This document shows positions 41,023 through 50,758 of a stretch of 64,000 bases of DNA, piece by piece; the stretch's first letter is position 1; each line of letters begins with the position of its first letter. The translations under genes and the position numbers were made by a program. The notes beneath the pieces are model-generated. The model was not told the DNA's origin, made no database searches, and saw nothing but the letters and a program-made list of their open reading frames with translations. The stretch covers positions 992,001 through 1,056,000 of the forward strand of contig NZ_LR134481.1 in the NCBI RefSeq assembly GCF_900638025.1, read 5' to 3'. The stretch is from Haemophilus parainfluenzae (GTDB lineage: Bacteria; Pseudomonadota; Gammaproteobacteria; Enterobacterales; Pasteurellaceae).

Positions 41023-43177
41023 AAAAATAGTCATTCAAATCGAGGGGATGACCTGTCAATCCTGTGCGAATCGGATTGAGAAAGTATTGAATCGAAATGA
41101 TTTTGTCTCTGACGCGGGCGTGAATTTTGCGGCAGAGGAAGCGCATGTCGTATTTGATTCATCTCAGGCTTCAGAACAAGATATTTTGACAATTATTCAA
41201 AAAGCGGGATATAACGGCATTCTAAAGCAAAATGAGCTGCCTAGCGCACCTAATGAAACGAAGATTAGTCCGCGTTTATGGTTGCTTTTGTTCATTAACA
41301 TTCCTTTTTTAATCGGAATGAGCGGGATGATGTTTAATCATCATTCTTGGATGATACCACCAATGTGGCAATTTGTTCTTGCGAGCATTGTGCAACTTTG
41401 GTTAGCCATTCCTTTTTATAAAGGTGCGATTGGTAGTATTCGAGGTGGTTTGGCCAATATGGATGTACTCGTGAGTACTGGTACGTTGGTGATTTATCTC
41501 TATTCGGTCTTTATGCTGTTTTATTATCAGTCAATGGGGCATGATGGCGCATCTCATGTCTATTTTGAAGTATCGGTGATGGTAATTGGTTTTGTCAGCC
41601 TAGGGAAATTTCTTGAGGAAAGAACGAAGAAACAAAGCTTAAATAGTTTAGGGCTATTATTACAACTCACTCCAAAACAAGTGAGTGTTCAACGTGAAAA
41701 TCGTTGGCAGACGATTTCTCTCGATCAAGTGAAAATAGGTGATATTTTACGAGCTAATCAAGGTGAACGTATTGCCGCGGATGGTATCGTTGAACAAGGG
41801 ACAGGGTGGTGTGATGAAAGTCATTTAACCGGTGAATCTCAACCATTAGAAAAAATATCTCAAAGCCCTGTGCTTGCAGGCGCAATGGTGACACAAGGTA
41901 GTCTTATTTATCGAGCTAATCAACTCGGTCAGCAAACCCTATTGGGCGATATGATGAAAGCGCTCTCAGAGGCGCAAGGTACAAAAGCACCGATTGCTCG
42001 TTTTGCTGATAAAGTCGCTGCTGTATTTGTACCTGCCGTGTTATTGATTTCGGCACTAACATTTGGATTAACTTGGTGGATAAAAGGAGATTTGGTAACC
42101 GCTTTAATTCATTCTGTTGCCGTGTTAGTCATTGCTTGTCCTTGTGCATTAGGGCTCGCCACACCTGCTGCAATAATGGTGGGAATGGGCAAAGCGGTGA
42201 ATGCAGGCATTTGGTTTAAAGATGCTGCATCCATGGAAGAGGCGGCCCATGTGGATACGGTGGTATTAGACAAAACAGGAACGCTAACCCAAGGGGAGCT
42301 TAAAATCGCTGCAGTTTGGCAACCACAAAGTGCGGTCTATTCTGAGGAAGATTTATATCGTATAGCGGCTTCCGTTGAGCAAAATGCCAATCATCCTTTA
42401 GCTAGAGCGATAGTTTTAGCTGCACAGGAAAAATCACTTGAAATTCCGACCGCACTTTCAGTTCATTCAGAAGTAGGGATGGGTATCTCTGCCCACATTG
42501 ATGGAATAGGTTTGGTTAAAGTAGGTAAACCGACTTATTGTGAATTAACCTTACCAGATAATATGCCTCAAATTTGGCAAATTGCGAGTATTGTTGCAGT
42601 ATCTGTAGATAACAGTCCAATCGGTGCATTTGCGCTAGCAGACAGTCTAAAAGAGGATAGTTTGCAAGCGATTCAACGCTTACACCAACATAATATTGAT
42701 GTGGTGATAATGAGTGGCGATCAGCAATCTGTCGTTGATTATGTTGCTCAGCAAGTAGGTGTGAAAACTGCACAGGGTAATTGCAGTCCACGTGACAAAG
42801 CGACTTATATTGAGAGATTACGTCAGCAAGGCAAAGTGGTCGCAATGGTTGGTGATGGTGTGAATGATGCACCCGCATTAGCAATGGCTAACGTAAGCTT
42901 TGCGATGAAATCGGGTTCTGATGTTGCAGAGCAAACCGCATCGGCGACACTCATGCAGCATTCGGTGGATCAGTTAGTCGATGGATTAATGATTTCTCGT
43001 GCAACATTAAAAAATATTAAGCAAAACTTATTCTTTGCTTTAATTTACAATGTGTTAGGTATTCCACTTGCCGCATTGGGCTATTTAAGTCCTGTATTAG
43101 CGGGCGCAGCAATGGCGATGAGTTCACTTTCTGTGCTATCCAATGCATTGCGATTAAAACGAGTGAAAATTAGATAA
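41009..43177 (+). CDS. copA: Copper-exporting P1B-type ATPase CopA
   Basis: An inner-membrane Cu(I) efflux pump. One N-terminal metal-binding domain has GMTCQSC (about residues 12-18). The membrane CPC motif is in IACPCALGLATP, the phosphorylation site is DKTGTLTQG, the soft-metal motif is NHPLA, and the hinge is MVGDGVNDAPALA. The ATG at 41009 inside copZ gives 722 aa; a start 27 bp upstream is less likely. Uptake cores occur near 42326 and 42449. Confidence 0.95.
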   Translation: MQQNKKIVIQIEGMTCQSCANRIEKVLNRNDFVSDAGVNFAAEEAHVVFDSSQASEQDILTIIQKAGYNGILKQNELPSAPNETKISPRLWLLLFINIPFLIGMSGMMFNHHSWMIPPMWQFVLASIVQLWLAIPFYKGAIGSIRGGLANMDVLVSTGTLVIYLYSVFMLFYYQSMGHDGASHVYFEVSVMVIGFVSLGKFLEERTKKQSLNSLGLLLQLTPKQVSVQRENRWQTISLDQVKIGDILRANQGERIAADGIVEQGTGWCDESHLTGESQPLEKISQSPVLAGAMVTQGSLIYRANQLGQQTLLGDMMKALSEAQGTKAPIARFADKVAAVFVPAVLLISALTFGLTWWIKGDLVTALIHSVAVLVIACPCALGLATPAAIMVGMGKAVNAGIWFKDAASMEEAAHVDTVVLDKTGTLTQGELKIAAVWQPQSAVYSEEDLYRIAASVEQNANHPLARAIVLAAQEKSLEIPTALSVHSEVGMGISAHIDGIGLVKVGKPTYCELTLPDNMPQIWQIASIVAVSVDNSPIGAFALADSLKEDSLQAIQRLHQHNIDVVIMSGDQQSVVDYVAQQVGVKTAQGNCSPRDKATYIERLRQQGKVVAMVGDGVNDAPALAMANVSFAMKSGSDVAEQTASATLMQHSVDQLVDGLMISRATLKNIKQNLFFALIYNVLGIPLAALGYLSPVLAGAAMAMSSLSVLSNALRLKRVKIR

Positions 43178-43179
43178 GA

Positions 43180-43208
43180 AAAAGGCGATATGAAAATATC
43201 GCCTTTTG
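43180..43208. terminator. Bidirectional terminator between copA and cpxA
   Basis: AAAAGGCGATAT-GAAA-ATATCGCCTTTT, a perfect 12-bp stem with a tetraloop. It ends both convergent transcripts. Confidence 0.88.
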
Positions 43209-43214
43209 TTTGAA

Positions 43215-44618
43215 CTAACTTTGTTTCCATACTGGAAGTTGAATCGTGACGGCAAGTCCACCTAAATTACTGGATTCCGCCCATGCTTTTCCATTGTGTT
43301 CATTCACTATATTATAGACAATTGTTAAACCTAGTCCCGTTCCGCCAGTGGCCCGTGTTCGGGTTTCATCTACACGATAAAATGGCTTAAAGATTTTATC
43401 AAACTCTTCAGGTGGTAAGCCTAAGCCATTATCATCCACTCGAATTTGTAGGCATTTCTCATCCTGTTCATTTTTTTGTAAGTTAATAGTTAGGAAAATA
43501 CGGTCTTTAGTGTATTTCAATGCATTACGAACAATGTTTTCAATTGCACTGGTGAGTAAGCTTAGGTTGCCATAAATCATGTGTTTTTCAGGATGTAAAA
43601 TAGAGATATTGACATCACAAGTTATTTTGCGTTGTTCTGCTTCAAATAAGGCATCCTTTATAACATCGTCCCAGAGTTGATCAATAGAAAATAAATTGTG
43701 CTCCATTTGAGAATGCATTTGTTGACGGGAAATGAGCAGCAATTCACTGATCATTTTATCCATTCGTTGTATTTCTTTTTCAATACGTTTTACCGGTTCA
43801 ATATCACCCGTTTGATGACGAACCAGTGCAGTAGAAAGTTGTAAACGCGTTAATGGTGTTTTTAATTCATGCGAGATGGACGAAAGTAGATTGTGTTGGT
43901 TTGAAATTAGATTATTAATCGCAATCGACATTTTGTTAAAACTTTGACCGACTTCTCGCAATTCCGATGGACCATAATTAGCTAATTCCTTATTAACTTT
44001 GAAGTTTCCTGAGGCTATGCTATTAGCGGCTTTTTGCAAATGAGTGATAGGTTTTACAATAGTGCGAGTAAACCAACACAGCAAAGGTGTTGTAATGATT
44101 AACATTAAAATCAATAAAATCCAAGGCTGATCAAGGATATAACGTAAAATCTCTTGTTGATCGTTTGTTCTAGACACAAAGAATAATTTTGATGTCGTTT
44201 CTGAATCTCCAATATAGAATTTAAATGGCCCTGCGATTTCGATATCGTTGAATACTCGACGCTGAGGGGTAGAAAAATCATTTGCCTCTTGGGCAAAGCG
44301 AGTGATGAACCTTTTTTCTTTGTCTAAAGCTCCTAAAATTTCTTGTTCAGGTGTCATGATGACAGGACGATAAGAATCAAACTTATCTACGGGAAGGACT
44401 GGAACACCCGCAAGAATGCTGCTAATTTTATTATTTCGAATGGATTCAAAAAGCTTCTTCTGATAGTTCGATATGTCATTTTGATTTAAGTCTGAATATA
44501 GGCGGCTATCATAATGAGGTAGCGCCACTAAGAGCGCAGCCATCGTAAAGAATGCTAACCAAAAGACAATAAATGTGCGTATAGTGAGCTGATTTAAGCT
44601 AAATTTTTTGACACGCAT
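43215..44618 (-). CDS. cpxA: Envelope-stress sensor histidine kinase CpxA
   Basis: An inner-membrane kinase/phosphatase for CpxR. TM1 lies near residues 14-34, a periplasmic sensor follows to about 165, then TM2 and a HAMP domain. The H-box is SSISHELKTPLTRL, the N-box is ENIVRNALKY, and the G-boxes are DNGLGLPPEEFDKIF and GGTGLGLTIV. At 467 aa it is close to E. coli CpxA (457 aa). It overlaps the cpxR stop by one base (TAATG). Confidence 0.88.
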   Translation of the reverse strand: MRVKKFSLNQLTIRTFIVFWLAFFTMAALLVALPHYDSRLYSDLNQNDISNYQKKLFESIRNNKISSILAGVPVLPVDKFDSYRPVIMTPEQEILGALDKEKRFITRFAQEANDFSTPQRRVFNDIEIAGPFKFYIGDSETTSKLFFVSRTNDQQEILRYILDQPWILLILMLIITTPLLCWFTRTIVKPITHLQKAANSIASGNFKVNKELANYGPSELREVGQSFNKMSIAINNLISNQHNLLSSISHELKTPLTRLQLSTALVRHQTGDIEPVKRIEKEIQRMDKMISELLLISRQQMHSQMEHNLFSIDQLWDDVIKDALFEAEQRKITCDVNISILHPEKHMIYGNLSLLTSAIENIVRNALKYTKDRIFLTINLQKNEQDEKCLQIRVDDNGLGLPPEEFDKIFKPFYRVDETRTRATGGTGLGLTIVYNIVNEHNGKAWAESSNLGGLAVTIQLPVWKQS

Positions 44619-45319
44619 TATTCACATACCAATAGGTAACCATGCCCACGTAATGTTTTCAGCCATGGCAAACCATTTTTTCTTTCAGGAAGTTTTTTAC
44701 GTAAGTTTGACATATGCATATCAATGGAGCGATCAAAAGGTGAGAGATTTTTGCCTAGCGCGTTTAGACTTAACTCTTCCCGAGAGATAATTTCTCCTGG
44801 TCGAAGTACGAGTTTATAAAGTAGAGCAAACTCAGAACCGGTTAGACCGAGATCTTGACCTTCATAAGAGGCTTGTTGAAGTCCTGAATGAAGTAATAGA
44901 CCTTCGAATTCCAATGTATTTTCTTCTGATGATGAAGGCGTATTTTGTACGTTTTCGGATTGACTCGTACGTCTCAAAATCGCTTTGATACGAGCAACCA
45001 ACTCTCGGTCATTAAAGGGTTTTGGTAAATAATCATCTGCACCCAGTTCTAGGCCAATTACACGGTCGATTTCTTGACCTCGTGCAGTAAGCATCATCAC
45101 AGGAATATTTGATGTTTGACGAATTTTTTTGAGTGTTTCAATACCATTTAATACAGGTATCATAACGTCTAGTAAAACTAACTGGTGGCTTTCATTCAGT
45201 TTTTCTAATGCCTCTTCACCATTATTGGCGACATCGACTTCAAAGCCTGTAAGTTGTAAAATCTTAGCAAGTAAATCTGTAAGTTCAACATCATCATCAA
45301 CTAATAGAATTTTTGACAT
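44618..45319 (-). CDS. cpxR: Response regulator CpxR (OmpR family)
   Basis: A DNA-binding regulator of the envelope-stress response. The receiver has acidic DDD near residues 8-10, the phospho-Asp in LVLLDVMIP and the Lys in YLPKPFNDREL. The C-terminal winged helix has LTGSEFALLYKLVLRPGE and LRGHGYLL. At 233 aa it is standard. cpxA follows directly. No match to a CpxR box was searched for beyond its own promoter. Confidence 0.9.
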   Translation of the reverse strand: MSKILLVDDDVELTDLLAKILQLTGFEVDVANNGEEALEKLNESHQLVLLDVMIPVLNGIETLKKIRQTSNIPVMMLTARGQEIDRVIGLELGADDYLPKPFNDRELVARIKAILRRTSQSENVQNTPSSSEENTLEFEGLLLHSGLQQASYEGQDLGLTGSEFALLYKLVLRPGEIISREELSLNALGKNLSPFDRSIDMHMSNLRKKLPERKNGLPWLKTLRGHGYLLVCE

Positions 45320-45343
45320 TTTTATTCTCTTTTAATATAACAA

Positions 45344-45367
45344 ACCTGCTTGGTTTAACAAGCAGGT
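45344..45367 (-). terminator. Hairpin downstream of bamE
   Basis: ACCTGCTTG / CAAGCAGGT, 9 bp with a 6-nt loop (GTTTAA). Only a weak T-rich run follows in the minus direction. It lies between bamE and cpxR. Confidence 0.55.
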
Positions 45368-45382
45368 ATTATTCTTTAATGA

Positions 45383-45796
45383 TTACCAAAATTTCCACCA
45401 GCTTTTTTTGTCTGGGTTATCAGGCGCACGGATGATTGTATTATTTTCATCTTGTTTTGCTACTTTAGGTAGCGGTTTATCTAATTCAGCACTGCTGACT
45501 AAGCCATTTTTATCAAATTTTACCGTGAAGGTGTGTTGTTCCGGTTTTTGGTAAGAGTGTTGTTGTAAGAACACGTAATACCAAGTTAAGTTACTATAAG
45601 GATCAATTAAAACCGGTGTACCAAGTAAATATTGAACTTGTTGGGCTGTCATGCCTGGTTTTACTTGTGCCACCGTGGCAGCCTCTAAATAGTTACCTTG
45701 TGGAACATCAATACGATAAACGACTTTTTGTACAGTTGAACAAGACGTCAAGCTGAATGCTAAAACAACTGCACCTAAAAATGTTCTTAATTGCAT
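45383..45796 (-). CDS. bamE: Outer membrane assembly lipoprotein BamE (SmpA)
   Basis: A small lipoprotein of the BAM complex. The lipobox L-T-S-C is near residues 16-19. The family fold is visible in YRIDVPQGNYLEA, VKPGMTAQQVQYLLGTPVL and WYYVFLQQ. At 137 aa it is slightly longer than E. coli BamE (113 aa), with a polar tail ending in KKSWWKFW. Confidence 0.93.
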   Translation of the reverse strand: MQLRTFLGAVVLAFSLTSCSTVQKVVYRIDVPQGNYLEAATVAQVKPGMTAQQVQYLLGTPVLIDPYSNLTWYYVFLQQHSYQKPEQHTFTVKFDKNGLVSSAELDKPLPKVAKQDENNTIIRAPDNPDKKSWWKFW

Positions 45797-45865
45797 ATTT
45801 TTACCTTTTGCTGAAAAGTTGCAAAGTTATGTCGAATGATACCGAAACTTTATGATCTTGCCAAA

Positions 45866-46882
45866 TTAATTATCGTACTTTAGTGCTTTTTGAAGTTGAT
45901 CTTTCAAATTTGGTGGTATCCCTTTGATTGTTAAAGTATCTGTAAGTGGATCCCATTCAATACGGTTATTCAATAAATCCGCATCAAAACTTAATGTCAC
46001 CCCTTTACCGGAACCTGAAAATTTCGTTAATGTTTTTAAGGCTGAACGTACTGGTGGAATCGTTTCTTCCAAGCCGTAATCTTGCTCTTCTGTAAAGGTG
46101 ACAAAAGGGCGCTCGTTTAGAGTCGGCAAATTAGCTGAAAGTTCAGTTAATGCGATCTCGTCACCGCTTGCTAATTGACCTTTGCAGTATTCAAATACCT
46201 GTTTTTTAACAGCCTGAGTTTGTTCTTTGTTTAGTTCACCTTGTTCACAGTAGTCACTTACCGCTTGTAATAAGCATTGGTTTTGAACTTGTGGATTTAA
46301 TCCTTCTTCAGCCCCCAAGAAATCCATAAAGAAGTCACTGATTTTACGGCCAACACGACCTTTAATGAAGGTAAGGTAGCGGTTTGAGTTTGCGTTCACT
46401 TGCAAATCCGTTAAGTTGATACGTGCCGCAATATCAAATTGTGTGATATCTAAGTATTCTGTACGGCGAATTTCAAGATTTTCGTCAACTAACATACTGA
46501 TACGGCTATCCAACAAAGCAATGAATAGGTAATCCGTCGCTAAAAAATTATATTGACACAGGATAAGCGTACCACTGTCTGCAAAATTATATTTACCTAA
46601 TTCTTGCGCTAATAATTTTGTGGATTGTTGGCTGAAATTTAAAAAGTTGATTTCATTTTCTAATAAACGATTCAGATCTTGTGCAAAAATAGAGTTCTCT
46701 TGGAAGACACCAAATGCTTTACCTTTATTTTGATAGCCTTGATGTAATTGCAACATCATTTGTTCGACTTCTGGCGTAATGGTGAGAAGTTCATCACGCA
46801 ACACGCTTTCTATGGTAGTGGTTTCATTTTCAGCGTGCTTAACTAATTGATGTAGCACGATTTGATTAACCGTAATGCTCAT
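45866..46882 (-). CDS. yejK: Nucleoid-associated protein YejK (NdpA)
   Basis: A conserved nucleoid-associated protein of unclear function. The N-terminus [19 protein letters not shown] and the segment [23 protein letters not shown] are family-typical. At 338 aa it is standard. It is divergent from yejL-yejM across 140 bp, the same arrangement as in enterobacteria. Confidence 0.92.
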   Translation of the reverse strand: MSITVNQIVLHQLVKHAENETTTIESVLRDELLTITPEVEQMMLQLHQGYQNKGKAFGVFQENSIFAQDLNRLLENEINFLNFSQQSTKLLAQELGKYNFADSGTLILCQYNFLATDYLFIALLDSRISMLVDENLEIRRTEYLDITQFDIAARINLTDLQVNANSNRYLTFIKGRVGRKISDFFMDFLGAEEGLNPQVQNQCLLQAVSDYCEQGELNKEQTQAVKKQVFEYCKGQLASGDEIALTELSANLPTLNERPFVTFTEEQDYGLEETIPPVRSALKTLTKFSGSGKGVTLSFDADLLNNRIEWDPLTDTLTIKGIPPNLKDQLQKALKYDN

Positions 46883-46949
46883 AATTTTTTCCTTTGTAAA
46901 ATTTACCTTAAATTATAACCGCACTTTTTAAGCAAGAAAAAAGAAATTA

Positions 46950-46978
46950 TTCAGATTGAGTAAATTATCGGGTATGAT
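46950..46978 (+). promoter_or_regulatory. Possible promoter of yejL-yejM
   Basis: TTCAGA (46950), a 17-bp spacer and TATGAT (46973-46978), 45 bp before the yejL start. Confidence 0.4.
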
Positions 46979-47022
46979 ATGAGAAGTTTTTTTGTATTTA
47001 GAACAGGTTTAAAACATTCCAA

Positions 47023-47241
47023 ATGGCTCAACATTCAAAGTATTCCGATGGGCAAGTTAATGCCATCATTAACGACATGATTAGCGTACTTGAAACTCAC
47101 AAAGCACCCGTTGATCTTTCTCTTATCGCTTTAGGCAATATGGCCAGTAATTTATTGACCACTAGCGTACCAGCCGCACAGCGTGAAGCGCTCGCTCAAG
47201 CCTTTGCCAACTCTCTGATGAATTCGGTGAAAACAAAATAA
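47023..47241 (+). CDS. yejL: YejL family protein (DUF1414)
   Basis: A small cytoplasmic protein of unknown role, conserved between yejK and yejM. The pattern YSDGQVNAIINDMISVLETHKAPVDLSL is typical. At 72 aa it is standard. No good Shine-Dalgarno sequence was seen before the ATG. The yejM start is one base after its stop. Confidence 0.9.
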   Translation: MAQHSKYSDGQVNAIINDMISVLETHKAPVDLSLIALGNMASNLLTTSVPAAQREALAQAFANSLMNSVKTK

Positions 47242-47242
47242 A

Positions 47243-48985
47243 ATGTGGTGGTTTAAAAAGAGCAAATTTAACGGACGTGAATACCGTGAAGAAACCTCAC
47301 GAAAAATTTCGTGGGGACACTGGTTTGCTTTTTTTAACATTATCATCGCCATTCTTATTGGCAGTCGTTACGCCTTTCTCATTGACTGGCCTGACACCTT
47401 ATTCGGTAAGATTTATTTCTTTATCAGCTTATTAGGACATTTCAGCTTTTGTGTTTTTGCCTTGTATTTGCTGGTTATTTTTCCGCTGAGTTTCATCATC
47501 AAAAATCACCGCACTTTCCGTGGATTAACGGTGATTATCACGACAATTTGCACCACTTTATTACTGTTTGATACGGAAGTATTTAATCGCTTCAATATCC
47601 ATCTTTCTTCTATCGTTTGGAATTTATTAGTTAACCCTGAAAAGGGTGAGCTTTCACGAGATTGGCAAATTTTCTTTACGCCAATGCCGATTATTTTACT
47701 GATTCAAATGCTTTTCTCCCGCTGGAGTTGGGAAAAATTACGTAGTTTAGAACGTCAAAAATGGCTGAAGAAAGTCGGATTCGTGCTGACATCTACTTTT
47801 GTTGCAACACATTTAATTTACGCTTGGGCGGATGCATTTTTATATCGTCCGATTACCATGCAACGCTCAAATTTCCCACTTTCTTATCCCATGACTGCTC
47901 GAACCTTTTTGGAAAAACAAGGATTTATTAATGCGGAAGCATATTCTCAGCGCTTAGAGCAAGAAGGGCGTTTAGACGCATTAAAACTTGATTATCCGAA
48001 AAAAGACCTTCAGTTTGAGCAAGTTGAGAACAAACCAAATATTCTCGTGATTACCGTTTCAGGCTTACGTTATGATGCGCTAACTAGTGAGAAAATGCCT
48101 AAACTGTTTGAGTTTGCCACAAGTTCTACTCAATTTACGAATCATTACAGTAGTGGTAATACGAACAATGCCGGCTTAGTGGGCTTATTCTATGGACTTA
48201 ATGCAAATTATACGGACAGTATTTTGAGTAATCACACACCGTCGGTATTAATTAAAAAGCTACAAGATGAGAAATATCAATTTGTCGCTTATTCGTCTAC
48301 GGCATTTAAAGACAGTTTATTTAAACAAGCCTTGTTCCGTAATGTAAAATTGCCTAAAGTGAAAGCCTCTTCGCCAAAAGAAGCGAGAAATGGTGTTTTA
48401 TCACTCTTAAAAAATGATAAGCCTTGGTTTGCTTATGTGGATTTAGATATTACGGATAAAACGCAAGAAAATTACACCAAATCGCTTGCAGATATAGATC
48501 AACAGATTGATGAAACCTTAGCATCAGTTTCTTTAGAGAATACGATTGTCATTATTACGGCAGAACATGGTACAACCTTTAATAAGCTGGATGAAAAAGC
48601 GCAAGAAAACTATTTTAGTCGTGATGAAATCCAAGTGCCATTTATTGTTTACTGGAAAGATTTGCCGGTGCAAGAAGTTTCGAAATTAACGAGTCATACA
48701 GATTTATTACCGGCATTGATGTCATCGATCTTTAAAGTGAAAAATCCTGTTGTAGATTATGCACAAGGTCGCAATTTATTTGAGCTTAATGGCGATTCTT
48801 GGGTGTTAGCATCGAATTTCCGCTGGAATGTCATTATTCAGCCAGATGGCACACAGTACCATATTGATCGCAAAGGAAACTATAAGAAATTTGACCGCAC
48901 TTATACTGAGCAATCCTCTAGTCGACCTCCGCTCGGCTTATTTTTAGACGTTTTCAACCAAGAGCGTTCTTTTATTAATAAATAG
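47243..48985 (+). CDS. yejM: Inner membrane sulfatase-fold protein YejM (PbgA/LapC)
   Basis: In enterobacteria YejM senses periplasmic LPS and controls LpxC turnover through LapB. Five hydrophobic helices lie in residues 25-190, followed by a periplasmic sulfatase-like domain (VITVSGLRYDAL, IVIITAEHGTTFN). At 580 aa it matches the family (about 586 aa). Whether the LpxC link holds here is inferred. It is tightly coupled to yejL. Confidence 0.92.
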   Translation: MWWFKKSKFNGREYREETSRKISWGHWFAFFNIIIAILIGSRYAFLIDWPDTLFGKIYFFISLLGHFSFCVFALYLLVIFPLSFIIKNHRTFRGLTVIITTICTTLLLFDTEVFNRFNIHLSSIVWNLLVNPEKGELSRDWQIFFTPMPIILLIQMLFSRWSWEKLRSLERQKWLKKVGFVLTSTFVATHLIYAWADAFLYRPITMQRSNFPLSYPMTARTFLEKQGFINAEAYSQRLEQEGRLDALKLDYPKKDLQFEQVENKPNILVITVSGLRYDALTSEKMPKLFEFATSSTQFTNHYSSGNTNNAGLVGLFYGLNANYTDSILSNHTPSVLIKKLQDEKYQFVAYSSTAFKDSLFKQALFRNVKLPKVKASSPKEARNGVLSLLKNDKPWFAYVDLDITDKTQENYTKSLADIDQQIDETLASVSLENTIVIITAEHGTTFNKLDEKAQENYFSRDEIQVPFIVYWKDLPVQEVSKLTSHTDLLPALMSSIFKVKNPVVDYAQGRNLFELNGDSWVLASNFRWNVIIQPDGTQYHIDRKGNYKKFDRTYTEQSSSRPPLGLFLDVFNQERSFINK

Positions 48986-49175
48986 GTAGCTTTTTTGTGC
49001 TTAAAATCTTATACTTTGCACCCAGTTGAAAGACTGAAAAGATGTTATTAATTAAAATCTGCGAATTTTTCATAACATTGCAAACAATTCACAATAGATC
49101 TGACCCTTATTGGGTTTGCTTTTCAATTAATACACTTCTCGTCTCTCTTTTCCTTTCTTTTTTGGCGGAGTTATT

Positions 49176-50168
49176 ATGAGAAATCACGTTCGTAGCTTTA
49201 AAACGTTTATTCGAGACGAAATTATTAAAAAAGGTGGCTGGGTTAATGCCCACGCTCATGCAGATCGTGCTTTTACAATGACACCCGAAAAAATCGGCAT
49301 TTACCACAACAGTAATCTTCAACAAAAATGGGATTTAGTGGACGAAGTTAAACGTACCTCAAGTGTTGATGATTATTACGCCCGTTTCTGTCAATCGATT
49401 GAACTGATGATTTCCCAAGGGGTGACGGCATTTGGTACTTTTGTGGATATCGACCCGATTTGTGAAGACCGAGCCATCATTGCTGCACACAAAGCTCGCG
49501 AAGTTTATAAGCATGACATTATTTTGAAATTTGCGAATCAAACCTTAAAAGGGGTGATTGAGCCAGAAGCACGCAAATGGTTTGATATTGGCTCTGATAT
49601 GGTGGATATGATTGGTGGTTTACCTTATCGCGATGAGCTTGATTATGGTCGCGGCCTTGAGGCAATGGATATTTTACTTGATGCGGCTAAGTCTCGCGGC
49701 ATTATGTGTCATGTACACGTGGACCAATTCAATTCTCCGAAAGAAAAAGAAACTGAGCAGCTTTGTGACAAAACCATCGAGCATGGTATGGAAGGGAGAG
49801 TCGTGGCGATCCATGGTATTTCCATTGGTGCTCACAGTAAAGAATACCGCTATAAACTTTATAAGAAAATGCGTCAGGCAAAAATGATGATGATTGCTTG
49901 CCCAATGGCGTGGATTGATAGTAATCGAAAAGAAGATTTGATGCCTTTCCATAATGCCTTGACACCGGCAGATGAAATGATTCCAGAGGGGATTACAGTC
50001 GCGTTAGGTACGGATAATATCTGTGATTACATGGTACCACTTTGCGAAGGGGATTTATGGCAAGAACTAAGCTTGCTTGCTGCAGGCTGTCGTTTCCCAC
50101 ATCTTGATGCAATGGTTGATATTGCCAGTATTAATGGACGTAAAGTGTTAGGTTTAGAGCCTGTTTAA
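49176..50168 (+). CDS. Amidohydrolase-superfamily protein (cytosine-deaminase-like)
   Basis: A metal-dependent hydrolase or deaminase of unknown substrate. The N-terminal metal motif is NAHAHADRAF (H-x-H), followed by a Lys-rich barrel, HVHVDQFNSPKE, VAIHGISIG and LGTDNICDYM with the metal-binding Asp. In cytosine deaminase the residue after the H-x-D is the catalytic Glu; here it is Gln. At 330 aa it is shorter than CodA (about 425 aa). GGCGGAG precedes the ATG. It is a single gene with a 190-bp upstream gap that holds nothing assigned. Confidence 0.75.
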   Translation: MRNHVRSFKTFIRDEIIKKGGWVNAHAHADRAFTMTPEKIGIYHNSNLQQKWDLVDEVKRTSSVDDYYARFCQSIELMISQGVTAFGTFVDIDPICEDRAIIAAHKAREVYKHDIILKFANQTLKGVIEPEARKWFDIGSDMVDMIGGLPYRDELDYGRGLEAMDILLDAAKSRGIMCHVHVDQFNSPKEKETEQLCDKTIEHGMEGRVVAIHGISIGAHSKEYRYKLYKKMRQAKMMMIACPMAWIDSNRKEDLMPFHNALTPADEMIPEGITVALGTDNICDYMVPLCEGDLWQELSLLAAGCRFPHLDAMVDIASINGRKVLGLEPV

Positions 50169-50189
50169 TCCAAAAAATTAGATAGAAGT

Positions 50190-50229
50190 GCGGTCATAAG
50201 ACGAAAAGTTTTGTGGCCGTTTTTATTTA
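50190..50229 (+). terminator. Terminator of the amidohydrolase gene
   Basis: CGGTCATAA (50191-50199) pairs with TTGTGGCCG (50211-50219) using two G-T pairs, followed by TTTTTATTT. The left arm is part of an uptake core at 50186-50194. Confidence 0.65.
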
Positions 50230-50286
50230 TAAGACAAAACAGAACTAATACTAATTTGACTGATTTAAGTAAGGATTGTAAGAAAG

Positions 50287-50362
50287 TGGTGGGCGATACC
50301 GGTCTCGAACCAGTGACCCCCTCCTTGTAAGGGAGGTGCTCTCCCAACTGAGCTAATCGCCC
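50287..50362 (-). tRNA. tRNA-Val(UAC), copy 4 of the array (last transcribed)
   Basis: The minus strand gives a complete 76-nt cloverleaf: acceptor GGGCGAT / ATCGCCC, D arm GCTCAGTTGGGAGAGC, anticodon loop CTTACAA (UAC) and T arm GGTTCGAGACC. The 3' CCA is encoded. Confidence 0.97.
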
Positions 50363-50409
50363 GATGCACCTGAAAAGGTATTCGGATTTATTTAAACACT
50401 AAAATTAAG

Positions 50410-50485
50410 TGGTGGGCGATACCGGTCTCGAACCAGTGACCCCCTCCTTGTAAGGGAGGTGCTCTCCCAACTGAGCTAATCGCCC
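50410..50485 (-). tRNA. tRNA-Val(UAC), copy 3
   Basis: Identical in sequence to the other three copies. It is separated from copy 4 by 47 bp. Confidence 0.97.
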
Positions 50486-50544
50486 ACATAAGAAAAGCGT
50501 TTAAATAATGGGAAAGTTTGAGCGGAAAGAACACTTTAGAAAAG

Positions 50545-50620
50545 TGGTGGGCGATACCGGTCTCGAACCAGTGACCCCCTCCTTGTAAGGGAGGTGCTCT
50601 CCCAACTGAGCTAATCGCCC
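50545..50620 (-). tRNA. tRNA-Val(UAC), copy 2
   Basis: Identical 76-nt gene with encoded CCA. It is separated from copy 3 by 59 bp. Confidence 0.97.
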
Positions 50621-50664
50621 GCTTGGTCAAACTTTTACAACATTAAAGCCAACTTTGGAAAAAG

Positions 50665-50740
50665 TGGTGGGCGATACCGGTCTCGAACCAGTGACCCCCT
50701 CCTTGTAAGGGAGGTGCTCTCCCAACTGAGCTAATCGCCC
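50665..50740 (-). tRNA. tRNA-Val(UAC), copy 1 (promoter-proximal)
   Basis: Identical 76-nt gene with encoded CCA. It is nearest the promoter and 44 bp from copy 2. Confidence 0.97.
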
Positions 50741-50758
50741 TTAATGTTGTGGATTGGC

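Noticed and set aside
42516-42884. A 122-codon minus-strand open frame.
   Set aside because: It lies wholly inside copA across the conserved hinge motif and is His-rich by reading the complement.
50287-50740. Regularly spaced identical 76-bp repeats that look like a CRISPR array at first glance.
   Set aside because: Each repeat folds as a complete tRNA-Val with encoded CCA, and the spacing is uneven. The 80-codon open frame across two copies on the minus strand is an artefact of the repeats.
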